Source: Solirubrobacterales bacterium 70-9 (GTDB lineage: Bacteria > Actinomycetota > Thermoleophilia > Solirubrobacterales > 70-9). Taken from it: 13,282 nt of DNA. The position numbers and the translations under genes were made by a program. Every line of letters starts with the position of its first letter. The first letter of the stretch is position 1. The notes under the pieces were generated by a model. The model did not search any database. It was not told the origin of the DNA and saw only the letters and a program-made list of their open reading frames with translations. The stretch lies in assembly GCA_001898095.1 (NCBI GenBank), contig MKSH01000037.1, positions 3,931-17,212 of the forward strand, read 5' to 3'. Positions 1-7,835 of the stretch are shown piece by piece.

Positions 1-1
1 C

Positions 2-97
2 GGCGACGTCGTCGCCTACGGCTTCCTGATCGAGCTGGCCGACCTCCACGGCCGCGACCGGCTCGCCGCCCCGTCCCACGCCCTGATCGACTTCTAG
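2..97 (+). CDS. apt: Adenine phosphoribosyltransferase, C-terminal end (partial)
   Basis: Only the last 31 codons and the TAG stop are present; the 5' part lies outside the window. The readable tail runs GDVVAYGFLIELADLHGRDR and ends ALIDF. It matches the C-terminus of adenine phosphoribosyltransferase, where a G-x-x-V-x-x-x-x-FLIEL strand is followed by a G-R-x-x-L segment and a terminal 'SLI' strand. The family is a cytosolic purine-salvage enzyme that makes AMP from adenine and PRPP. The active-site PRPP loop is not in view, so the call rests on the tail alone. The stop codon ends 2 bp from the stop codon of the convergent transporter gene. Confidence 0.75.
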   Translation, partial: GDVVAYGFLIELADLHGRDRLAAPSHALIDF

Positions 98-99
98 GT

Positions 100-1110
100 T
101 CAGTCGCGGGCCGGCGGGGTGGCGTCGACGAAGACCTCGGTGACGTCGGGGACCACCTCGCGGAGGCGGGCGTCGATCTCGTCGGAGACGCACTCGACCC
201 GCTCGGCGTCGAGGCCGTCGGCGAGGTCGATCCGGGCGCCGACCAGGAGCGCGTTGGGGCCCAGCGTCAGGGTGAGCAGCTCGCGCACCTCCTGCACCTC
301 GGGGAACTCGATCAACGCCCGCTCCAGCGCCGCCCGCTCGTCCGGCCGCGCCGCCGCGCCGACCAGCATGTAGCGGGCGTCGCGCGCCATCCAGAAGGCG
401 ACGACGATCAGCAGTGCGCCGATCGCGACCGAGGCGAGCGGATCCCAGAACTCGACCCCGGTGATCGCCTGCAGGCCGATGCCGAGCGTCGCCAAGGCGA
501 TCCCGATCAGCGCCGCCGAGTCCTCGAAGAGCACCATCTTCACGTTCGGGTCGCGGCTCATCCGCACGTAGGCGCCGTAGCCGAGCCCCGCCTCGCGCGC
601 CTCCCGCCGGGTCTGGCGCAGCGCCCGCAACCAGGAGAACCCCTCGGTCAGCAGCGAGAGCCCGAGCACCGCGAAGGGGAGCACGAACTCGGTCTCCGCC
701 CGGGCCGGGTTCACCAGCTCGTAGGCGCCCCAGCCGATCGCGAAGACCGCCCCGGCGAGGAACGTGCCGACCGCCGCGACGAAGGTCCAGAGGAAGCGCT
801 CGCGCCCCGAGCCGAACGGGTGCCCCTCGTCCGGCGGCCTCTCGGCGAGCCCGATCGAGATCAGTAGGAAGGTCTGGTTGGTCGTGTCGGCGAGCGAGTG
901 CGCCGCCTCGGCCAGCATCGCCGCCGAGCCGCTGAGTGCCCCGGCGGCGATCTTCGCCACCGCGATCGTCGCGTTCGAGGCGAGCGCGATCGTCGCCGTG
1001 CGGCGGCTTTCGGCGCTGCGCCCGGGCCGCAGGCTGCGGGCACTGACCTGAGCGGCGGGATGGGGGGCGGTCGGTTCGATCGTTCGCCCTGTACCCGAGC
1101 TGGGCAGCAC
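100..1110 (-). CDS. Cation diffusion facilitator (CDF) family metal transporter
   Basis: A 336-residue inner-membrane protein of the CDF family, whose members export divalent metals such as Zn, Fe, Mn or Co in exchange for protons. About 40 polar N-terminal residues precede the first helix. Helix 2 has the HxxxD metal site in AEAAHSLADTTNQ (H71, D75), followed by the loop GHPFGSGRERFLW (97-109). Helix 5 begins FEDSAALIG (E196, D197) and helix 6 FWDPLASVAIG (D223). The 'FEDSAALIG' form resembles the ZnT9/MMT-like branch more than zinc exporters with a second HxxxD. A soluble ferredoxin-like domain occupies about residues 250-336. The start is a GTG with no strong Shine-Dalgarno; I see no later ATG or GTG before helix 1. 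It is transcribed away from the sigma operon, across an 85-bp spacer. The metal cannot be told from sequence. Confidence 0.92.
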   Translation of the reverse strand: MLPSSGTGRTIEPTAPHPAAQVSARSLRPGRSAESRRTATIALASNATIAVAKIAAGALSGSAAMLAEAAHSLADTTNQTFLLISIGLAERPPDEGHPFGSGRERFLWTFVAAVGTFLAGAVFAIGWGAYELVNPARAETEFVLPFAVLGLSLLTEGFSWLRALRQTRREAREAGLGYGAYVRMSRDPNVKMVLFEDSAALIGIALATLGIGLQAITGVEFWDPLASVAIGALLIVVAFWMARDARYMLVGAAARPDERAALERALIEFPEVQEVRELLTLTLGPNALLVGARIDLADGLDAERVECVSDEIDARLREVVPDVTEVFVDATPPARD

Positions 1111-1149
1111 CGCCCCAAGCCGGCTCTCGGCAAGACAAGCCGATCGTCG

Positions 1150-1175
1150 TGTTTAGACGCCGTCCAGCTGGGAAT
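1150..1175 (+). promoter_or_regulatory. SigB/SigF-type promoter ahead of the first sigma gene
   Basis: GTTTAG (1151-1156), 13 bp, GGGAAT (1170-1175). This closely fits the Bacillus SigB consensus GTTTAA-N12-15-GGGWAW. It also fits the mycobacterial SigF form GGTTT-N15-GGGTA, read as TGTTT (1150-1154), 15 bp, GGGAA. A start site 6-8 bp downstream would lie near 1182-1184, giving a leader of only about 12-14 nt before the GTG at 1196. Because the gene behind it encodes a sigma factor of this same group, the promoter is probably autoregulated (inference). Confidence 0.7.
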
Positions 1176-1190
1176 ATGGCCTACGAGAAA

Positions 1191-1207
1191 ATATCGTGGG
1201 ACGATAT
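1191..1207. promoter_or_regulatory. Perfect 7-bp inverted repeat over the sigma start codon
   Basis: ATATCGT (1191-1197), GGG, ACGATAT (1201-1207): both arms match without mismatch. The GTG start codon (1196-1198) lies across the end of the left arm and the first loop base. The stretch is strikingly AT-rich for this genome. It could be a dimeric repressor operator just downstream of the promoter, or an RNA hairpin that hides the start codon. The sequence alone cannot separate the two. Confidence 0.5.
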
Positions 1208-1975
1208 ATTGGTACAGAGAAACGGTCCCGCGAGGCGGAGCTCTGGCGACGCCTCGACGAAGGCGACGGCCGGGCGCGCGAGGAGCTGGTCGACCTCCAC
1301 ATGCAGCTGGCGCGGCGATTGGCGCGCCGCTACGCGGGCGTGCTGGAGCCCTACGACGACCTCCTGCAGGTGGCGTGCCTCGGCCTCCTGAACGCGATCG
1401 ACCGCTTCGACCCCGCCGCCGGCACGCCGTTCGTCGGCTTCGCCAAGCCGACGATCCTCGGCGAGCTGAAGCGCCATCTCCGCGACAAGGTCTGGACCGT
1501 CCGCATCCCGCGCCCACTGCACGACCGAGCCGGCGAAATCGACCGCGTGCTGGAGAAGCTGGCCGGTGAGCTCGGCCACTCGCCGTCGGTGGGCGAGATC
1601 GCCGAGCGCCTCGACATCGACCAGATGGAGGTCCTCGAGGCGCTCGAGGCCGACCGCAGCCGGCGGATGGTCTCGCTCGACGCGCCCACCTCCGAAACGG
1701 AGGGTGGCGCGCCGCGGGTCGAGCTGATCGGTGCCGAGGAGCCGGACTTCGCGCGGATCGAGGACCGCGCCGCCACCGCCTTCGCGCTCGGGACGCTCGA
1801 CCACGGCGGGCGCGAGCTGCTGTGGCTGCGCTTCGGCGAGGAACTTTCGCAGCGGCAGATCGCCGAGCGCGTCGGCCGCTCGCAGATGTGGGTGTCGCGC
1901 CGACTGCAGACCGCGCTCGAGCATCTTCGCGATCAGATCGACGGTCCCGAGCCAGTGGGTACCGAGGGCCGTTGA
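1196..1975 (+). CDS. SigB/SigF-family (group 3) RNA polymerase sigma factor
   Basis: A 259-residue sigma-70 family protein with regions 2, 3 and 4, the normal size for the SigB/SigF/SigG group. Region 2 covers about residues 30-106, with the core-binding stretch EPYDDLLQVACLGLLNAIDR (51-70) and the promoter-opening stretch GTPFVGFAKPTILGELKRHL (76-95). Region 3 spans about 110-165. Region 4 (about 190-245) ends in the helix-turn-helix LSQRQIAERVGRSQMWVSRR (217-236), which reads the -35 element. No extra domain is fused. The GTG start is supported by gap-free alignment of its first 20 residues with the second sigma factor of the window (MGRYIGTEKR against MTRTLGANER). A weak GAGA lies 8 nt upstream. 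The stop overlaps the start of the next gene (TTGA), so sigma and enzyme are probably cotranslated. No anti-sigma (RsbW-like) or anti-anti-sigma (RsbV-like) gene is adjacent, unlike most members of the group. Confidence 0.92.
   Translation: MGRYIGTEKRSREAELWRRLDEGDGRAREELVDLHMQLARRLARRYAGVLEPYDDLLQVACLGLLNAIDRFDPAAGTPFVGFAKPTILGELKRHLRDKVWTVRIPRPLHDRAGEIDRVLEKLAGELGHSPSVGEIAERLDIDQMEVLEALEADRSRRMVSLDAPTSETEGGAPRVELIGAEEPDFARIEDRAATAFALGTLDHGGRELLWLRFGEELSQRQIAERVGRSQMWVSRRLQTALEHLRDQIDGPEPVGTEGR
1957..1963. promoter_or_regulatory. GGGTACC motif upstream of the enolase-superfamily gene
   Basis: GGGTACC sits 15 nt before the TTG start at 1972, inside the end of the sigma gene. It is one of only four GGTACC hexamers found in the window, and all four lie just upstream of gene starts. 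Its function is unknown; it could be a -10-like or operator element. No convincing -35 was found. Confidence 0.3.
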
Positions 1976-3099
1976 AGACGACGGCACGCGCCTACACGGT
2001 CCCCACCGAACGGCCCGAGTCCGACGGCACGCTCGGGTGGGACTCGACCACGATCGTCGTGGTCGAGATCGAGGCCGACGGCCGGCGCGGCCTGGGCTAC
2101 ACCTACTCCGACGCCGCGGCGGCGCGGGTGATCGAGGGAGTGCTTGCCCCGGTGCTCGAGGACGCCGACCCGACCGCCCCGCCGATGGCCTGGGCGGCGA
2201 TGCGCCGCGCGGTCCGCAACCTCGGCGGCCAGGGGATCGCGGCGATGGCGATAGCCGCCGTCGACATCGCCCTCTGGGACCTCCGCGCGAAGCTCCTCGG
2301 CCTCGCGCTCGCCGACAGCCTCGGCCGCCACCGCGAGTCGATCGGCGCCTACGGCAGCGGCGGCTTCACCTCGATCGAGGGTGAGGAGCTTGCCGCGCAG
2401 CTCGGCGGCTGGGCCAGGGAAGGCTTTGCCGCGGTGAAGATGAAGGTCGGCCGCGACCCGGCGCGCGACGCCGACCGCCTTGCCACCGCCCGCGGCGCGA
2501 TCGGCCCGGCGGTGCGGCTGATGGTCGACGCCAACGGCGCCTTCGACCGCCGCGAGGCGCTCCGCCAGGCGCAGCTCTATGACGATTTCGACGTCAGCTG
2601 GCTGGAGGAGCCCGTCTCCTCCGAGGACCTCGACGGGCTCGCCTGGCTGCGCGACCGCGTCCCCGCCGGGATCGAGGTTGCCGCCGGCGAGTACCTCTGG
2701 GACGCCGCCGAAGCGGGGCGGATGGCGCCCTGCGTCGACACCCTGCAGGTCGACCCGACCCGCTGCCTCGGGATCACCGGCGCCCGCCTCCTCGACGGCA
2801 TCTGCGCCGCCCAGGGGATCCCGCTCTCGGCCCACTGCGCGCCGCAGGTGTCGGCGCATCTCTGCTGCGCGCTCGAGCGCGCCGTCCACGTCGAGTACTT
2901 CCACGACCACGCGCGGCTCGAGTCGATGCTGTTCGAGGGCACGATCGTCCCGGTCGAGGGTCGCCTCCGTCCCGATCGCGGCCGACCCGGCCTCGGCCTC
3001 ACCCTCCGCGACGAGGCCGCCCGGTTTCTGGAGTCGGATGGTGCGTCATCGGCGCAGGGGGTACCCCCGCGCGACCACGAAGAGAAGGAGCGGCGATGA
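1972..3099 (+). CDS. Enolase-superfamily enzyme, mandelate racemase type (sugar-acid dehydratase or epimerase)
   Basis: A 375-residue cytosolic enzyme with the full mandelate-racemase-type active site. The acid/base lysine motif is KxK at K156 and K158. The Mg ligands are D186 (in VDANGA), E212 (in LEEP) and E240 (in AAGE). A His-Asp dyad is D261 and H288 (in SAHCAP), with E308 in the last strand (HVEYF). The D261-H288 and H288-E308 spacings (27 and 20) equal those in mandelate racemase. The N-terminal capping domain occupies about 1-125. Family members abstract a proton alpha to a carboxylate, either racemising or dehydrating acids such as gluconate, galactonate or glucarate; the substrate cannot be read here. 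The TTG at 1972 is chosen because it overlaps the sigma stop (TTGA), has GAGGG just upstream, and gives an N-terminus (MKTTARAYTVPTERPESDGT) of family-typical length. An in-frame ATG at 1822 lies deep in the sigma gene and is unlikely. The stop overlaps the next ATG (ATGA). Confidence 0.87.
   Translation: MKTTARAYTVPTERPESDGTLGWDSTTIVVVEIEADGRRGLGYTYSDAAAARVIEGVLAPVLEDADPTAPPMAWAAMRRAVRNLGGQGIAAMAIAAVDIALWDLRAKLLGLALADSLGRHRESIGAYGSGGFTSIEGEELAAQLGGWAREGFAAVKMKVGRDPARDADRLATARGAIGPAVRLMVDANGAFDRREALRQAQLYDDFDVSWLEEPVSSEDLDGLAWLRDRVPAGIEVAAGEYLWDAAEAGRMAPCVDTLQVDPTRCLGITGARLLDGICAAQGIPLSAHCAPQVSAHLCCALERAVHVEYFHDHARLESMLFEGTIVPVEGRLRPDRGRPGLGLTLRDEAARFLESDGASSAQGVPPRDHEEKERR
3057..3068. promoter_or_regulatory. 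12-bp perfect palindrome GGGGGTACCCCC
   Basis: This uninterrupted 12-bp palindrome lies in the last codons of the enolase-superfamily gene, 27 bp before the ATG of the ThDP enzyme. It contains the GGGTACC word shared by three other gene starts in the window. GGTGC lies 14 bp upstream of its GGGTA, as it does 15 bp upstream of the copy before the oxidase genes. It may be an operator or an internal promoter element; unproven. Confidence 0.35.
3085..3090 (+). promoter_or_regulatory. Strong ribosome binding site of the ThDP enzyme
   Basis: AAGGAG with a 5-nt spacer to the ATG at 3096. It fixes the start codon of the ThDP enzyme and shows that the gene has its own initiation signal in addition to the ATGA overlap with the upstream stop. 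Confidence 0.7.
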
Positions 3100-4889
3100 G
3101 CGAGACCGTGGGCGAACAACTGTTGGCCCGGCTGGCCGACGACTGGGGCGTCGAGAGGATCTACGGCTATCCCGGCGACGGCATCAACGGGATCATGGGG
3201 GCCTTCGAGAGCGACGGCCCGCGGCCCGAGTTCATCCAGGTGCGCCACGAGGAGATGGCCGCCTTCATGGCCTGTGCGCACGCCAAGTTCACCGGCGAGA
3301 TCGGCGTCTGCATGGCGACCTCCGGCCCCGGCGCGATCCACCTGCTGAACGGCCTCTACGACGCCAAACTGGACCACCAGCCGGTGGTCGCGATCGTCGG
3401 CCAGCAGGCGCGCGCCGCGCTCGGCGGCAGCTACCAGCAGGAGGTCGACCTGGTCACGTTGTTCAAGGACGTCGCCCACGAGTTCGTCGAGATGGCGACC
3501 GAGCCGGAGCAGATCCGTCACCTCGTCGACCGGGCGATGCGGATCGCCCGTTTCACCAACAGCCCCACCTGCGTGATCCTCCCCAACGACCTGCAGGAGG
3601 CCGACGCGGTGGATGCGCCACCGCACAAACACGGCACCGTGCACTCCGGCCCGGGGCTGTCGCGCGCCGAGATCGTCCCGACCGAGGGGCAGCTCGCCCG
3701 CGCCGCCGAGATCCTCGACGCCGGCGAGAAGGTGGCGATGCTGATCGGGGCCGGCACCCTCGGCGCCCACGAGGAGGTGACTGCCGTCGCCGACGCGCTC
3801 GGCGCCGGGGTGGCGAAGGCGCTGCTGGGCAAGGCGGCGCTGCCCGACGACCTGCCCTGGGTGACCGGCTCGATCGGCCTCCTCGGCACGAAGCCGAGTT
3901 GGGACCTGATGCAGGAATGCGACACGCTGCTGATGGTCGGTTCGAGCTTCCCCTACTCGGAGTTCCTCCCCGCAGAGGGTCAGGCGCGCGGCATCCAGAT
4001 CGACATCGACGGTCGCGTGCTCGGCATCCGCTATCCGATGGAGCTGAACCTGGTCGGCGACGCGAAGACGACGCTGCGCGAGCTGGCGCCGCTGCTCGCC
4101 TACAAGGGCGACCGCGCCTGGCGAGAGAAGATCGAAGGCAACGTCGCCGAGTGGGACAGGACGATCGAGGCGCGGGCGAAGGAGCCGGCCGAGCCGATCA
4201 ACCCGCAGCTGGTCTTCGGCGAGCTTTCGAAGCGCCTGCCGGACGGAGCGATCATCACCTCCGATTCCGGCTCTGCCGCCAACTGGTACGCCCGCGACGT
4301 GAAATTGCGGCAGGGGATGCGGGCATCGCTCTCCGGCACGCTGGCGACGATGGGGGCGGGCGTCCCCTACGCGATCGCCGCCAAGTTCGCCCACCCCGGC
4401 GCGCCCGTGATCGCCCTCGTCGGCGACGGGGCGATGCAGATGAACGGCCTCGCCGAGCTGATCACGATCGCCAAATACCGCGACCGCTGGCCGGACCAAC
4501 GGCTGATCGTGATGGTGCTGAACAACCGCGACCTGAACCAGGTGACCTGGGAGCAGCGGGCGATGAACGGCGATCCGAAATTCGAGGGCTCCCAGTCCCT
4601 CCCCGACGTGAACTACGCGCAGTGGGCCGAGATGATCGGGCTGAAGGGGATCCGGGTCTCCCGCCCGGACGACGTCGGGCTCGCCTGGGACCAGGCGCTG
4701 AGCGCCGACCGGCCGACCGTGCTCGACGTCGTCACCGACCCCGAGGTGCCGCCGCTGCCGCCGCACATCAGCCTCGAACAGGCGAAAGCCTTCACCTCCG
4801 CCGTCCTCGGCGGCGACCCGCACTCGCGTCGGCTGATCACCCAGTCGCTGCGCCAGAAAGTCGCCGGCGCGCTGCCCGGGGGGAAATGA
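3096..4889 (+). CDS. Thiamine diphosphate-dependent enzyme, pyruvate oxidase/acetolactate synthase-like
   Basis: A 597-residue three-domain ThDP enzyme of the pyruvate oxidase, acetolactate synthase and benzoylformate decarboxylase superfamily. The N-terminal pyrimidine-binding domain (about 1-170) has YPGDGINGIMGAF (25-37) and the cofactor-activating glutamate E52 in VRHEEMAAFMA. The central Rossmann-like domain spans about 195-335. The C-terminal pyrophosphate domain (about 370-550) holds the metal-binding signature GDG (443-445) through NN (476-477), a little longer than the usual spacing. Such enzymes decarboxylate 2-keto acids; PoxB-type members pass electrons from pyruvate to quinone. 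The closest annotated relatives I recall are 'thiamine pyrophosphate-requiring proteins' of unproven substrate, so no gene symbol is given. There is no clear amphipathic PoxB-like membrane tail; the C-terminus is KVAGALPGGK. The ATG overlaps the previous stop and follows a strong AAGGAG. Confidence 0.88.
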   Translation: MSETVGEQLLARLADDWGVERIYGYPGDGINGIMGAFESDGPRPEFIQVRHEEMAAFMACAHAKFTGEIGVCMATSGPGAIHLLNGLYDAKLDHQPVVAIVGQQARAALGGSYQQEVDLVTLFKDVAHEFVEMATEPEQIRHLVDRAMRIARFTNSPTCVILPNDLQEADAVDAPPHKHGTVHSGPGLSRAEIVPTEGQLARAAEILDAGEKVAMLIGAGTLGAHEEVTAVADALGAGVAKALLGKAALPDDLPWVTGSIGLLGTKPSWDLMQECDTLLMVGSSFPYSEFLPAEGQARGIQIDIDGRVLGIRYPMELNLVGDAKTTLRELAPLLAYKGDRAWREKIEGNVAEWDRTIEARAKEPAEPINPQLVFGELSKRLPDGAIITSDSGSAANWYARDVKLRQGMRASLSGTLATMGAGVPYAIAAKFAHPGAPVIALVGDGAMQMNGLAELITIAKYRDRWPDQRLIVMVLNNRDLNQVTWEQRAMNGDPKFEGSQSLPDVNYAQWAEMIGLKGIRVSRPDDVGLAWDQALSADRPTVLDVVTDPEVPPLPPHISLEQAKAFTSAVLGGDPHSRRLITQSLRQKVAGALPGGK

Positions 4890-4899
4890 ACGGGCGCCG

Positions 4900-5349
4900 A
4901 TGATCGGCGGCAGGAAGCTCCCCCGGCCCGCCCGCAAGGCACTCCGCAACCTGCGCCGCGGCCGCGTCCAGCGCAGCCTCGCCGCGGCGACGGCGGCGAG
5001 CGCCCTGCCGCTCGGCCTGGAGATCTGGTTCGAGCACTTCCGCGGCTCCTTCGGCGACAAGTGGATGTGGACGCCGGTGGTGCTCTCGCCGGCGCTGTCC
5101 GCGGCCGGGGTCGCCGCGATGCGTTCGGAGCGGGCGGCGACGACGGTCCTGCCGGCGATCTCGGCGCTCTACTGCCTCGACGGGGCGATCGGGGTCTACA
5201 CCCACGTCCAGGGCGTGCGCAAGCGCCCCGGCGGGTTCTCCGAGCCGCTCTACAACATCGTCATGGGGCCGCCGCTGCTCGCCCCCGGCTCGCTCGCCCT
5301 GGTCGGCGGCATGGGCCTGGTCGCCGCGGTCGCCCGGCGCGAGCGCTGA
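4900..5349 (+). CDS. Small four-helix membrane protein of unknown function
   Basis: A 149-residue protein I do not recognise by name. A basic N-terminus (about 1-24, rich in Arg and Lys) precedes four hydrophobic segments near 25-43, 57-75, 78-100 and 119-146. It ends in VARRER, so both ends are probably cytoplasmic. Polar residues near membrane faces include E41, E44, H46, D95 and H102. The loop between helices 3 and 4 (YTHVQGVRKRPGGFSEPLYN, 100-119) looks constrained. It starts 10 nt after the ThDP enzyme and its stop overlaps the next start (TGATG). The tight link to the dehydrogenase pair suggests a role as membrane anchor or electron-transfer partner, taking the place of the missing cytochrome subunit. 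That is inference; it has no CxxCH motif. The Shine-Dalgarno is poor. Confidence 0.75.
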   Translation: MIGGRKLPRPARKALRNLRRGRVQRSLAAATAASALPLGLEIWFEHFRGSFGDKWMWTPVVLSPALSAAGVAAMRSERAATTVLPAISALYCLDGAIGVYTHVQGVRKRPGGFSEPLYNIVMGPPLLAPGSLALVGGMGLVAAVARRER

Positions 5350-6102
5350 TGTCGGGCTCGACCGGCCACCTGCCTCACAAGGGCGGCCCCGAGCCGCACG
5401 AGGGCCGTCCGCCGGGCCTGCCGCGTCAGCGCCGTGGGACGACTCCCCAGGGGTACGGCCGCTACCCCGACTTCGACGTGCTGGAGCAGGCCGACCACTG
5501 GGACGAGGCGACCCGCCGCGTCGTCCTCGGCCGGGTGGAGAACCTGCCGCCGATCCGCTTCTTCGACGAAGCCGAGGCGGCGACCCTCGGCGCCTTCTGC
5601 GACACCGTCCTCGCCCAGGATCGCGAGCCGCGGATCCCGGTGCTGGCGATGGTCGACGCGAAGCTCCACGCCCACCAGCTCGACGGCTACCGCCACGTCG
5701 ACATGCCCGACGACGGCCAGGCCTGGCGCCAGGTGGCGCGCCGGCTCGACGCCGAGGCGGCGCGGCGCGGCGCGGCGCGGACGACGACCGGGGCCGATGG
5801 GCTCGCCGCGGCCACCTTCGCCGCCGCCGGCCAGGACACCCGCGACGCGATCGTCGGCGCCTTCGCCGCCGGCGAGCTCGAGTGGGAGGGGCTGCCGGTC
5901 ACCAAGGCCTGGTCGGTGGTGATGCGGATGGTCCTCGCCGCCTTCTACTCGCACCCCTGGGCCTGGAGCGAGATCGGCTTCGGCGGGCCCGCCTACCCGC
6001 GCGGCCTCGCCCGCCTCGGGGCCGGCGAACGCGAGCACTGGGAGCGGCCGCCGGAGTTCGAGGTGGACCCGGTCGAGGACGTCCGGGCGCGCCGGGTGGA
6101 AG

Positions 6103-6110
<8 letters not shown>
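5349..6110 (+). CDS. Gluconate 2-dehydrogenase subunit 3 family protein
   Basis: A 253-residue protein related to the small subunit (subunit 3 or gamma) of membrane-bound gluconate 2-dehydrogenase and FAD glucose dehydrogenases. Recognisable stretches are GYGRYPDFDVLEQADHWDEA (35-54), the subunit-3 core FFDEAEAATLGAFCDTVLAQ (71-90) and a C-terminal AFYSHPWAWSEIGFGGPAYP (198-217). In characterised systems this subunit carries a Tat signal and escorts the flavoprotein to the periplasm. Here the N-terminus (MSGSTGHLPHKGGPEPHEGR) is polar, with no twin-arginine signal followed by a hydrophobic core, so the complex may stay in the cytoplasm. The ATG overlaps the upstream stop by one base (TGATG), and the gene's end overlaps the flavoprotein gene by 8 nt. 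A pentanucleotide tandem repeat, (CGCGG)4, lies in its coding sequence. Confidence 0.85.
5761..5780 (+). repeat. (CGCGG)x4 pentanucleotide tandem repeat inside the subunit 3 gene
   Basis: Four exact copies of CGCGG encode part of AARRGAARTTTG (residues 136-147 of the subunit 3 protein). The unit length is not a multiple of three, so gain or loss of one copy would shift the frame. In DNA this GC-rich it may simply be low complexity. Confidence 0.6.
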
Positions 6111-7803
<1,693 letters not shown>

Positions 7804-7821
7804 ATCACCGGCCCGCGGCGC

Positions 7822-7829
7822 GGGTACCC
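7822..7829. promoter_or_regulatory. GGGTACCC motif 14 nt upstream of the SDR start
   Basis: GGGTACCC lies in the 32-bp gap before the SDR gene, its first G exactly 14 nt before the ATG. The copy ahead of the oxidase genes has the same 14-nt spacing to its GTG. A 5-bp inverted repeat (CCCGC-GGC-GCGGG, 7812-7824) runs into it. There is no Shine-Dalgarno between motif and ATG, so a leaderless transcript is possible. No clear -35 partner is seen. Confidence 0.35.
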
Positions 7830-7835
7830 CTACGC

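Noticed and set aside
1111..1195. Promoter for the minus-strand transporter in the divergent spacer
   Set aside because: CATATT and TCTAAA candidates exist on the minus strand, but neither has a plausible -35 at the right spacing.
1149..1391. Alternative small + strand frame through the first sigma start, with an ATG at 1176
   Set aside because: It overlaps the conserved region 2 of the sigma factor in another frame and its product has no family features.
1822..1971. Upstream ATG extension of the enolase-family gene
   Set aside because: It would overlap the sigma gene's region 4 by about 150 nt. The extra residues are Arg-rich and do not belong to the family; TTG 1972 with the TTGA overlap fits better.
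2577..5060. 827-codon open frame on the minus strand
   Set aside because: It lies opposite the enolase-family and ThDP genes, which have intact active-site motifs. Its own translation is low-complexity Arg/Gly/Ala/Val/Asp sequence typical of GC-rich antisense frames.
7812..7824. CCCGC-GGC-GCGGG hairpin before the SDR gene as a terminator
   Set aside because: The stem is only 5 bp, no T-tract follows, and it merges with the GGGTACCC motif.
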